A DNA stretch of 8,380 bases, taken from the NCBI GenBank assembly GCA_900766745.1, contig CAAFWR010000100.1, positions 1 to 8,380 on the forward strand, in the 5' to 3' direction. Position 1 is the stretch's first letter; each line of letters starts with the position of its first letter. Positions 1 to 4,547 of this stretch are shown in pieces. Position numbers and translations under genes: made by a program. The notes beneath the pieces were generated by a model that worked only from the letters and a program-made list of their open reading frames with translations, was not told the DNA's origin and did no database searches. Source of the DNA: Methanobacteriaceae archaeon. GTDB taxonomy: Archaea > Methanobacteriota > Methanobacteria > Methanobacteriales > Methanobacteriaceae.

Positions 1-177
1 GACTCTAAGGTATGTGTTTATGAAATCATGGATCAAAAAACGTTGCAGTATGTCTTGGAACACGGAAGGTATCCAAAAGAATTTAAAACTTTATCTAAAA
101 AGATTACAGAAGGTATTGAAAAAGGATATATCGTGGATGCCCAGGCAAAATACGATAGTCTTAGTTTATCGGGATGA
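1..177 (+). CDS. comGA: ComGA C-terminus (partial), competence pilus assembly ATPase
   Basis: This is the 3' end of a gene that begins before the window; the last 58 codons are present, ending in TGA at 175-177. ComGA is the cytoplasmic GspE/PilB-type ATPase that powers assembly of the competence pseudopilus used in DNA uptake. The visible tail ends with the segment GIEKGYIVDAQAKY, which fits the C-terminal helix common in this family (compare E-KGYI-x-x-x-EA endings). The Walker and Asp-box motifs lie upstream and cannot be seen. The identification rests mainly on this tail and on the comGB and comGC genes directly downstream, which overlap it in the usual operon order. No frameshift is seen in the visible part. 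Confidence 0.75.
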   Translation, partial: DSKVCVYEIMDQKTLQYVLEHGRYPKEFKTLSKKITEGIEKGYIVDAQAKYDSLSLSG

Positions 178-1084
178 AATTGAACAATTTGCGATGTTGA
201 TGAATCAAGGCTTGCCATTAGATACATTGATTCATTTAACATTTAAAAAGGATGAAGAAATCATAACGTATTTAAAAGAAGGGATGTGTCTTCAAGAAAT
301 ATTTACTCGAAATCAAAAGAAATTGTATTTTAAATATTTGCGAATTCTATCTGGAAAATTAAATTTAAGTGATGCGTTAGATTGCGTAAATAAAATTGAG
401 AAAAGTTCGAATACTTTTTTTGAAACACTTTTAAAGAAGATTAGTTATCCGTTCTTTTTATTGATCTTTGCGTTCTTTATGATTCTATTCTTTTCAGACT
501 ATGTCCTTGTTCAAATGAAAGACTACATTTCAAATGGAATGGTATTTGTGTTTATCCATCTATTAAAGTGGGGTTTTGGATTTACAATTCTATCCATTAT
601 CTTCTATTTGTTTCTTTATTATGTATTGTTTTATAAATACAATTCGAAAATGAAATGTCCATTTCAGTTAATGAAAAAAATGATATCGCTCCAATTTGTA
701 TGTATGTATCAAGCTTTAGACAAGTCTTATACTTCGACACAGGAAATTTTAGAAACATTAGCGTGTATGGATTTTAGTGTTGTTGGAAAGGTTTCAAATG
801 AAATTCTTGCGTGTTTAAAAAATGGAAAGAGTCTAGAAGAAAGTTTTCTAGAAATCGAAGTGTTTGATTCGGATTTTAAAAAGATGTTGGTCTATGCCTT
901 AACGAGCAACCAAATGCACGTCTTTTTTGACTTGTACATGAAGAAATGCAGTCTAAATCTAGAAAAGTCTGTCAAGAAGATATCGACGGGTATTCAATTG
1001 TTTTCGTATATCAGTATTGGAATCTTAGTTTTGATTGTCTATCAAATTATGATGATGCCACTCAATATGTTAAATCAATTCTAA
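137..1084 (+). CDS. comGB: ComGB, competence pilus inner-membrane platform protein
   Basis: GspF/PilC-type polytopic membrane protein that anchors the competence pseudopilus in the cytoplasmic membrane and works with the ComGA ATPase. From the ATG at 137 it has 315 residues, close to the usual size of the family. The frame is open further upstream to a GTG at 14, but that would overlap comGA by more than 160 bases, while the ATG at 137 has AAAGGA about 11 bases ahead and overlaps comGA by only 41 bases. Three hydrophobic segments are visible, at about residues 103-126, 135-166 and 285-307, with two cytoplasmic domains between and before them, the typical GspF layout. The segment DEIEQFAMLMNQGLPL fits the first GspF repeat. 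It ends 14 bases before comGC. It appears intact, although the operon is broken just downstream. Confidence 0.85.
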   Translation: MPRQNTIVLVYRDEIEQFAMLMNQGLPLDTLIHLTFKKDEEIITYLKEGMCLQEIFTRNQKKLYFKYLRILSGKLNLSDALDCVNKIEKSSNTFFETLLKKISYPFFLLIFAFFMILFFSDYVLVQMKDYISNGMVFVFIHLLKWGFGFTILSIIFYLFLYYVLFYKYNSKMKCPFQLMKKMISLQFVCMYQALDKSYTSTQEILETLACMDFSVVGKVSNEILACLKNGKSLEESFLEIEVFDSDFKKMLVYALTSNQMHVFFDLYMKKCSLNLEKSVKKISTGIQLFSYISIGILVLIVYQIMMMPLNMLNQF

Positions 1085-1098
1085 AAGGAGAAAGAAAA

Positions 1099-1215
1099 AT
1101 GGAAAAGAAAAATGGTTTTACGATACTTGAAATGATGATTGTGATGTTGATTGTTGCGCTACTTTTATTAATCACACTTCCAAATATCCAGCAAAAAGAA
1201 AATTGCTTTATATAA
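1099..1215 (+). pseudogene. comGC: ComGC major pseudopilin, truncated by prophage insertion
   Basis: Only the first 38 codons remain. They start at an ATG with AAGGAG eight bases upstream. The peptide holds a class III prepilin leader (MEKKNG) with the G-F cleavage point, the E at +5 of the mature pilin (FTILE), and the full hydrophobic helix ending in ITLPNI, which is the ComGC hallmark. After QQKE the frame runs into NCFI and a stop, where ComGC proteins normally continue for about 60-70 residues. The sequence beyond is non-coding and is followed by a phage integrase, so the gene has been split by integration. The remaining peptide could still be membrane-inserted but lacks the whole globular pilin domain. 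Loss of ComGC is expected to abolish the transformation pilus unless the phage excises. Confidence 0.85.
1181..1215. other. Probable left attachment junction (attL) inside comGC
   Basis: The host reading frame is ComGC-like through the codons for PNIQQKE (up to about 1200) and stops being so immediately afterwards. The crossover core should therefore lie within about 1181-1207. A small inverted repeat, AGCAA at 1190-1194 and TTGCT at 1203-1207, is centred on the point of divergence and could be the pair of core sites bound by the integrase. The exact core cannot be fixed without the right end (attR) or an empty comGC. Confidence 0.5.
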
Positions 1216-1229
1216 AGTACGATATACAT

Positions 1230-1249
1230 TATTGGCATGATATTGGCAT
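1230..1249. repeat. Two direct TATTGGCAT repeats, possible integrase arm sites
   Basis: TATTGGCAT occurs at 1230-1238 and again at 1241-1249, an 11-base period of about one helical turn. The repeats lie 25-50 bases inside the phage from the presumed crossover and before the integrase gene, where arm-type sites of tyrosine integrases usually sit. The integrase has an N-terminal region of the arm-DNA-binding kind. Arm-site function is inferred; binding of the excisionase or of a regulator is also possible. Confidence 0.4.
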
Positions 1250-1264
1250 AAAATAGCCTTATTT

Positions 1265-1293
1265 TTCACCTATTTTCACTAGTTTTTTATAAA
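1265..1293 (+). promoter_or_regulatory. Possible integrase promoter
   Basis: A TTCACC -35 candidate at 1265-1270 is separated by 17 bases from a TATAAA -10 candidate at 1288-1293, placing transcription start about 30 bases before the integrase ATG. Each hexamer matches consensus only partly in an AT-rich stretch, so this is a weak call. Integrase may also be reached by transcription from the comG operon, which points the same way. Confidence 0.3.
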
Positions 1294-1328
1294 ATTTAAG
1301 TGTTATCTAAAGAAAGAGGTAAAATTAC

Positions 1329-2438
1329 ATGGCAGTAAAAAAAGATGAAAAAACAGGTACGTGGTATTTCTATGGTTCGTACAAAATGAAGAATGGAAAG
1401 TATAGGCAGTACAAGAAACGTGGCTTTCCAAAAAAGAAAGATGCAGTAAAAGCAGAGATCATATTCAAAGAGAATATCAAAGACCCATACAAGAATATTA
1501 CATTAGAAGGATTATTTGATGTTTTCTCGGTCTATACAGAGAAAAGAATCAAACAAAGTTCTTGGGTGAGTCAGAATAGGATTTTGAATAGATGGATTGA
1601 TATTTTAGGTGATGTGAACATAAAATCCATTACAACAAACGATATAGAATGTGCAATGGAATTAATGATTAATAACGTAGGATATGAAACTGCAAAGAAT
1701 TATTTATCTAGAATCAATAAGATGATGCGATTCGCAGTTCGTAAAGGATATTTAGAAACTAATCCTTGTTCCCCGATAGAATTGGTCAAAGACCCAAACG
1801 AAAAGAAAACAGAAATGCAGTATTGGACTTTGGAACAATTCAATTTATTTATTCCTTATGTTGAAAATCCTTTGTATCATCTTCTATTTAATAATCAATT
1901 TTATATGGGGATGCGAATTGGAGAAACATTGGCTTTGACTTGGGAAGATGTGGATTTAGAAAACAATACGATTACAATTAAAAAAACATGGTCAAAAGAC
2001 CTACATAAAATCACAACTCCAAAAACTCCAAACAGTTATAGGACGATTACAATGCCTCAGTTCTTATCTGATGAATACAGAGAATTTAAAGAAATGTTGG
2101 ATGTTCCTGATAAATCATTTGTGTTCGGGATAGATATACCCGTATGCAACACAACAGTGAGGACGAGGATGAGAGAAGCTATTAAAATTGCAAATGAAAG
2201 CAATGAAGAACAAATACCTATCATTCGTGTACATGATTTAAGGCACTCATGTGCAAGTTATATGATTGGCAATATGGTAAGAGATGGAAGCTCGCATTTT
2301 AGCTTATATGACGTTGCAAAACGCTTAGGAGACAATCTAAGCACTGTATTAAGTGTTTATGCTCATTGGCTACCTCAAGCCGATAAGGGAATTGTGAAAT
2401 TCATGGATAAAGATAATTTGATAGATGCACTAGATTAA
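1329..2438 (+). CDS. int: Tyrosine recombinase phage integrase
   Basis: Site-specific recombinase of 369 residues that catalyses integration, and with an excisionase excision, between attP and the host comGC site. Residues 1-50, rich in Lys and aromatic residues (TWYFYGSY, KKRGFPKKKDA), match the arm-DNA-binding N-terminus. About 55-150 is the SAM-like core-binding domain, and about 165-365 the catalytic domain. Visible catalytic residues are R196 (GMRIGE), K232 (TPKTPNSYR), H302 and R305 (HDLRH) and the nucleophile Y344 (VYAHWLP). The usual LGH histidine is Asp335 (RLGD), a variant I believe occurs in related Gram-positive phage integrases. Length is typical. The ATG at 1329 has GAAAGAGG about nine bases ahead. 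It is the first phage gene after the junction, as usual for integrases next to their att site, and is closed by a terminator overlapping its stop. Confidence 0.93.
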   Translation: MAVKKDEKTGTWYFYGSYKMKNGKYRQYKKRGFPKKKDAVKAEIIFKENIKDPYKNITLEGLFDVFSVYTEKRIKQSSWVSQNRILNRWIDILGDVNIKSITTNDIECAMELMINNVGYETAKNYLSRINKMMRFAVRKGYLETNPCSPIELVKDPNEKKTEMQYWTLEQFNLFIPYVENPLYHLLFNNQFYMGMRIGETLALTWEDVDLENNTITIKKTWSKDLHKITTPKTPNSYRTITMPQFLSDEYREFKEMLDVPDKSFVFGIDIPVCNTTVRTRMREAIKIANESNEEQIPIIRVHDLRHSCASYMIGNMVRDGSSHFSLYDVAKRLGDNLSTVLSVYAHWLPQADKGIVKFMDKDNLIDALD

Positions 2439-2455
2439 TTTCTAGTGCTTTTTTG
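2427..2455 (+). terminator. Rho-independent terminator of int
   Basis: A perfect 8-bp stem, GCACTAGA at 2427-2434 and TCTAGTGC at 2441-2448, has a 6-base loop and is followed by six T. The stem includes the last codons and the stop of int. It isolates the rightward integrase transcript from the leftward transcription arriving from the other side. Confidence 0.9.
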
Positions 2456-2460
2456 TTTGT

Positions 2461-2494
2461 AAAAAGAAAAACACACCCTTTAGCGAGTGTGTTT
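2461..2494 (-). terminator. Leftward Rho-independent terminator
   Basis: On the minus strand AAACACAC pairs with GTGTGTTT (2494-2487 and 2476-2469), extended inward by a G-U wobble and a C-G pair to a 10-bp stem with a 6-base loop, followed by TTCTTTTT. The inner pairs form only in the minus-strand RNA and there is no T tract on the plus side, so it serves leftward transcription: the HTH operon and/or the small RNA. It lies about 130 bases past the last HTH stop codon, an unusually long trailer. Confidence 0.85.
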
Positions 2495-2556
2495 CCCATG
2501 AAATAGAGAGAGATGAAAATACAGTTGCCTATTTACAGGCACTTAAAGTTTATCAT

Positions 2557-2588
2557 GTTTTAATGCAGACGTTTTGTGCTACCAAAAC
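2557..2588 (+). repeat. Solitary CRISPR-repeat-like element (type II-A pattern)
   Basis: A 32-base element has the blocks GTTTTA-N8-GTTTTG-N6-CAAAAC. The type II-A repeat of Streptococcus pyogenes has GTTTTA-N10-GTTTTG-N8-CAAAAC, so the three conserved blocks and their order match and each spacer is two bases shorter. The last 12 bases, TGCTACCAAAAC, also resemble the ends of Listeria and Enterococcus repeats. There is one copy only, with no second repeat and no cas gene in the window, so it is not an array. Within it GTTTTG and CAAAAC form a 6-bp hairpin with a 6-base loop. Confidence 0.55.
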
Positions 2589-2599
2589 AATACAAATTA

Positions 2600-2608
2600 T
2601 TTATATCA
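2600..2608 (-). promoter_or_regulatory. Extended -10 element ahead of the antirepeat RNA
   Basis: Reading leftward, TGATATAAA fits the extended -10 pattern TGnTATAAT with one mismatch. It would place a start near 2593, just before the CRISPR-like antirepeat at 2588. There is no good -35, which extended -10 promoters can tolerate. In such AT-rich DNA a chance match is possible. Confidence 0.35.
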
Positions 2609-2622
2609 TCATCTATCATTTA

Positions 2623-2850
2623 TTATTTTTGGTATTGATCTATTAAATCGGCTAAGTGTTGTAGTGAGACACCATACAAATTACACAACCATTTAGCATC
2701 TTCAAAGTAGACATTTTTTCTACCGTTTTCGATTTCCGAAAGCCATGATTTCGTTTTGCCCCTTCTTTCTGCTACCTCTAACATTGTGTAATTAGCTTTG
2801 TTTCTCAATTCCTTTAATGCTTGTCCTTGGTATTCAAATTTATTACCCAT
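2623..2850 (-). CDS. Small XRE-family helix-turn-helix protein
   Basis: A 75-residue single-domain DNA-binding protein. The helix-turn-helix lies at about residues 22-42, with recognition-helix residues around KSWLSEIENGR, the XRE/Cro signature. The frame is open ten codons further upstream, but the ATG at 2850 is preceded by a strong AGGTGAT six bases away on the minus strand and is chosen. About half of its residues match the first domain of the neighbouring two-domain gene, including the N-terminal NKFE-x-QG and the terminal D-x-Y-x-K, so the two arose by duplication. It is last in a leftward cluster, 42 bases after the two-domain gene. It probably binds DNA as a local regulator; the target is unknown. 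An Aca-type role (regulator beside an anti-CRISPR locus) is possible given the adjacent CRISPR-like RNA, but this is inference. Confidence 0.85.
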   Translation of the reverse strand: MGNKFEYQGQALKELRNKANYTMLEVAERRGKTKSWLSEIENGRKNVYFEDAKWLCNLYGVSLQHLADLIDQYQK

Positions 2851-2892
2851 AGTATCACCTCGTTTTTTATAAAAAAACAAATTTTATTTCTA

Positions 2893-3366
2893 CTACATAG
2901 GCCCATTTTCTTTGTGTTCAAATTCAGATGGAGTAGTATTATACAATTTGCAAATCTTTTTTAGGTCATCCCAAAGCAAAGTACTTACACCATTCTCGGT
3001 ATCAGAAACCCATTGTTGACTTTTTGACATGAATTTAGCTACATCTTTTTGTGTAAGATTTGCTCTTTTTCTGAAATATTTAAGTGTTTGTCCTGTTTTG
3101 TTAATATCCATGAATAAATTTCCTCCTCTAAATTTTATAATCTGTTTTTCATATTCATCAACTAATTCAGATAATTCATTTAAAGTGCGTCCATATATTT
3201 TACATAGAGCTTTTGCATCTTTGAAAAAAAGATTCGATTTTCCATTTTCAATATCAGATAGCCACATAGGTGATTTGCCTACTCTATCTACAACTTCTTG
3301 ATTTGTAAAGCCACACTCCTTTCTAAACTGTTTTAAAGCTAACCCTTGACCTTCAAATTTGTTCAT
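2893..3366 (-). CDS. Tandem XRE helix-turn-helix protein, apparent fusion of two genes
   Basis: A 157-residue protein with two complete XRE/Cro-type HTH domains, at about residues 1-74 (KSPMWLSDIENGK) and 86-150 (KSQQWVSDTENGV). Domain 1 resembles the separate 75-residue protein downstream; domain 2 is a more distant paralogue. The linker, residues 75-85 (QIIKFRGGNLF), is odd. Its DNA reads as a ribosome binding site, AGAGGAGGA, nine bases before an in-frame ATG that would start domain 2 as its own 72-residue protein. Codon 75 is CAG exactly where the downstream paralogue has its stop codon. The gene therefore looks like two ORFs joined by loss of a stop, and may give both a two-domain and a one-domain product. 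Start ATG at 3366, with AAAGAGG seven bases upstream. Likely a DNA-binding regulator; target unknown. Confidence 0.8.
   Translation of the reverse strand: MNKFEGQGLALKQFRKECGFTNQEVVDRVGKSPMWLSDIENGKSNLFFKDAKALCKIYGRTLNELSELVDEYEKQIIKFRGGNLFMDINKTGQTLKYFRKRANLTQKDVAKFMSKSQQWVSDTENGVSTLLWDDLKKICKLYNTTPSEFEHKENGPM
3109..3129 (-). promoter_or_regulatory. Internal ribosome binding site and start codon in the tandem HTH gene
   Basis: On the minus strand AGAGGAGGA (3129-3121) is followed after nine bases by an in-frame ATG (3111-3109) that begins MDINKTGQ, the N-terminus of HTH domain 2. Match and spacing are better than those of the gene's own start at 3366. Internal initiation here would give a 72-residue single-domain protein. 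Confidence 0.6.
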
Positions 3367-3389
3367 GTCCTTGCCTCTTTCATTTATAC

Positions 3390-3401
3390 ATTATAATTAT
3401 A
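3390..3401 (-). promoter_or_regulatory. Probable -10 region of the leftward HTH operon
   Basis: Two adjacent TATAAT hexamers occur on the minus strand, at 3401-3396 and 3395-3390, about 25-35 bases before the HTH start codon. A promoter is needed here because the cI terminator lies just upstream. No good -35 is visible at the right distance. The upstream DNA is instead filled with direct repeats, which suggests control by a bound protein. Confidence 0.45.
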
Positions 3402-3436
3402 AGTGCTGAATTAAATAATAAGTACTGAATTAAATA
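3400..3436. repeat. Two 18-bp direct repeats upstream of the HTH operon
   Basis: TAAGTRCTGAATTAAATA occurs at 3400-3417 (R = G) and 3419-3436 (R = A), with a period of 19 bases and one mismatch. A partial third copy, AAGTACACTGAA with one extra base, is at 3457-3468. The repeats cover the -10/-35 zone of the presumed HTH promoter, so they are likely operator sites, probably for one of the HTH proteins encoded just downstream (inference). Confidence 0.6.
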
Positions 3437-3480
3437 CCCATCTAAAATATATTATAAAGTACACTGAAAGTGAACATAAT

Positions 3481-3512
3481 TAAAAAATAAAAACACACAT
3501 TTAAGTGTGTTC
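3481..3512 (-). terminator. Rho-independent terminator of the cI-like repressor gene
   Basis: On the minus strand AACACAC and GTGTGTT (3511-3505 and 3498-3492) form a 7-bp stem, extendable by one G-U pair, with a 6-base loop and a T-rich tail TTTATTTTTTA. It begins 18 bases after the repressor stop codon. Its stem matches that of the terminator at 2461-2494, so the two look related. Confidence 0.85.
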
Positions 3513-3529
3513 TCTAAACTTCATAATTA

Positions 3530-4168
3530 TTATTCTACACCGCTGAACTTACAAACTAGCTTTCCAATAACTCTAAAGCACTCGTTAGTAACATCAATGA
3601 TTATTGGGTCGTATTTTGGGTTTGCACTTTCCAATACAATTATTCCATTATTTAATCTTCTAAATATCTTGCATACACAATCATTTCCATCATTGATACA
3701 GAAAGAGCCGATTTGTCCACTTTCTAACACGTTTGTTTTCTCAAATATTAATGTGTCTCCATTGTTGATACCTTTTCCAATCATGGAATCGCCTTTTGCA
3801 ATATTAGCAAAGTACTCATTGTTAGAATTTATATACCTATCAGGAACAGCTATATAGTCTTCGATGTTTTCTTCAACAAATAATCCCACACCACAACATA
3901 TAGAAGAATATAAAGGGATTGATTTGTCTTTGACATCTTTCAAAGGAAAATAATTAGGATCGTCACCCCAGCCAATCAAGTAGAATGGTGAAATCCCTGT
4001 AGCACCTCCAATTGCATTTACAACATCAACAGGAACTTTAGTTGTTACTCCTTGAGAATATCTTTGTAAGGCTGATTTAGAAACTCCTGTCCTCTTTTCT
4101 AATTCAACAAATGAATACCCACTTTTTTCTATTGCTTTTTTAATCCTATCAGATACTACATTATTCAT
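3530..4168 (-). CDS. CI/LexA-like phage repressor with S24 peptidase domain
   Basis: A 212-residue prophage repressor. Residues 1-66 are an XRE-type HTH (SFVELEKRTGVSKSALQRYSQG) that should bind the operators between this gene and cro. Residues about 80-210 are a LexA/S24 domain. The catalytic dyad is S128 (KGDSM) and K167 (CVCKIF), and a likely self-cleavage bond is C92-G93 (ICCGVG), as Cys-Gly is used by some CI proteins in place of Ala-Gly. It should therefore be inactivated by RecA-stimulated autocleavage after DNA damage, releasing the early operon. The ATG at 4168 has a near-perfect AGGAGGTGAA five bases upstream. Transcribed leftward, divergent from cro, and closed by its own terminator. 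The domains and key residues are visible; the SOS response is inferred from the family. Confidence 0.92.
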   Translation of the reverse strand: MNNVVSDRIKKAIEKSGYSFVELEKRTGVSKSALQRYSQGVTTKVPVDVVNAIGGATGISPFYLIGWGDDPNYFPLKDVKDKSIPLYSSICCGVGLFVEENIEDYIAVPDRYINSNNEYFANIAKGDSMIGKGINNGDTLIFEKTNVLESGQIGSFCINDGNDCVCKIFRRLNNGIIVLESANPKYDPIIIDVTNECFRVIGKLVCKFSGVE

Positions 4169-4204
4169 TAATATTCACCTCCTAAAGTATTATCTGCTAA
4201 ATAT

Positions 4205-4233
4205 ATTATATTTGTAATATCCCAATTTAGCAA
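4205..4233 (-). promoter_or_regulatory. Promoter of the cI-like gene (PRM-like)
   Basis: On the minus strand TTGCTA (4233-4228) and TATAAT (4210-4205) are 17 bases apart, with a start expected near 4198 and a roughly 30-base leader before the cI ATG. A lone ATCCC half-site at 4219-4223 lies in the spacer and might let the repressor touch its own promoter. Confidence 0.6.
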
Positions 4234-4260
4234 TGACATAATAAAAAAATTAAAACAATT

Positions 4261-4276
4261 ATCCCGAAAAAGGGTT
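4261..4276. promoter_or_regulatory. Operator 1 overlapping the early promoter -35
   Basis: A 16-bp imperfect palindrome, ATCCC-N6-GGGTT. Its right edge runs into the TTGACG -35 of the rightward promoter, so bound repressor would block RNA polymerase. It is one of three sites sharing the (A/G)(T/A)CCC-N6-GGG(A/T)T pattern around cro. Confidence 0.7.
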
Positions 4277-4302
4277 GACGAATCGTGCAAACGTGATATA
4301 CT
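4275..4302 (+). promoter_or_regulatory. Early rightward promoter (PR-like)
   Basis: TTGACG (4275-4280) and TATACT (4297-4302) are separated by 16 bases, each differing from consensus at one position. A start near 4309 would give a leader of about 33 bases before the Cro-like gene. It is flanked by operator palindromes at the -35 and at the start site. It is the only clear rightward promoter before the early genes and no terminator follows within the window. Confidence 0.8.
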
Positions 4303-4308
4303 TTAGAT

Positions 4309-4324
4309 GACCCAAAAAAGGGAT
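4309..4324. promoter_or_regulatory. Operator 2 at the early transcription start
   Basis: A 16-bp near-palindrome, GACCC-N6-GGGAT, centred 48 bases from operator 1 and lying on the expected start of the rightward transcript. Its right half matches operator 3 exactly. Confidence 0.65.
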
Positions 4325-4341
4325 GGAAGAGGTGAGAATTT

Positions 4342-4545
4342 ATGGACAGAGGACTTTATAAAATGATGCTCGAAAGAAACAATATGTCGCAAAGAGAGTT
4401 AGCAGAAAAGCTTGGAATCAGCAAAAACTCACTCTCTTTAAAAGTAACAGGCAAATGTAGACTTTATACTGATGAAGCTACTAAAATGTGCGAAATTTTG
4501 CATATTGATAAGGATGAAGATAGAGCAAAAATTTTTTTAAGATAA
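4342..4545 (+). CDS. Cro-like XRE-family repressor
   Basis: A 67-residue single-domain HTH protein, first gene of the early rightward operon and divergent from the CI-like repressor. The HTH spans about residues 16-36 (QRELAEKLGISKNSLSLKVT). The ATG at 4342 has GAGGTGA about eight bases ahead. Position, size and domain match Cro, which competes for the CI operators and favours lytic growth. Three candidate operator palindromes surround the gene: two at its promoter and one three bases past its stop. Which site it prefers cannot be read from the sequence. It is distinct in sequence from the three HTH domains of the leftward cluster. Confidence 0.85.
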   Translation: MDRGLYKMMLERNNMSQRELAEKLGISKNSLSLKVTGKCRLYTDEATKMCEILHIDKDEDRAKIFLR

Positions 4546-4547
4546 AC

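Larger units (their letters stand above)
2461..2593 (-). ncRNA. Putative small RNA: CRISPR antirepeat plus hairpin plus terminator
   Basis: On the minus strand an extended -10 (TGATATAAA, 2608-2600) would start an RNA near 2593. It would open with the reverse complement of a type II-A-like CRISPR repeat (2588-2557), continue through AACTTTAAGTG, form a 5-bp hairpin TGCCT-N6-AGGCA (2541-2526), and end in an intrinsic terminator (2494-2461). Antirepeat, hairpins and terminator is the plan of type II tracrRNAs, and about 130 bases is a plausible size. A clear nexus like the GGCTAGTCC of the Streptococcus pyogenes tracrRNA is not seen directly after the antirepeat. The region could alternatively be the 3' end of the HTH operon mRNA, with the RNA released by processing. 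No convincing -35 is visible. Transcription, polarity and function are inferred; only the sequence pattern is observed. Confidence 0.45.

Noticed and set aside
14..136. Upstream extension of the comGB frame to a GTG at 14
   Set aside because: It lies entirely over the comGA coding end, has no ribosome binding site, and the protein without it has the usual ComGB length.
946..1098. Upstream extension of the comGC frame inside comGB
   Set aside because: The clear AAGGAG and ATG at 1099 give a standard prepilin leader; the extension is an out-of-frame reading of comGB.
1250..1265. AAAATA-N4-TATTTT hairpin followed by T as a terminator before int
   Set aside because: The stem is only six A-T pairs with no G-C content, too weak to call; it is treated as AT-rich background, which matters for the read-through idea.
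2513..2563. 16-codon rightward ORF in the int-HTH gap
   Set aside because: Too short, poor ribosome binding site, and it runs into the CRISPR-like element; chance ORF.
2557..2588. A true CRISPR array
   Set aside because: Only one repeat-like unit is present, with no second repeat, spacer series, leader or cas gene in the window.
2862..2878. GTTTTTT/AAAAAAC inverted repeat between the two HTH genes, as an attenuator
   Set aside because: Nearly all A-T with a 3-base loop; unstable and likely to be AT-rich intergenic sequence.
3029..3301. 90-codon rightward ORF opposite the tandem HTH gene
   Set aside because: Its translation shows no domain and lacks a ribosome binding site; it mirrors the well-supported HTH gene on the other strand.
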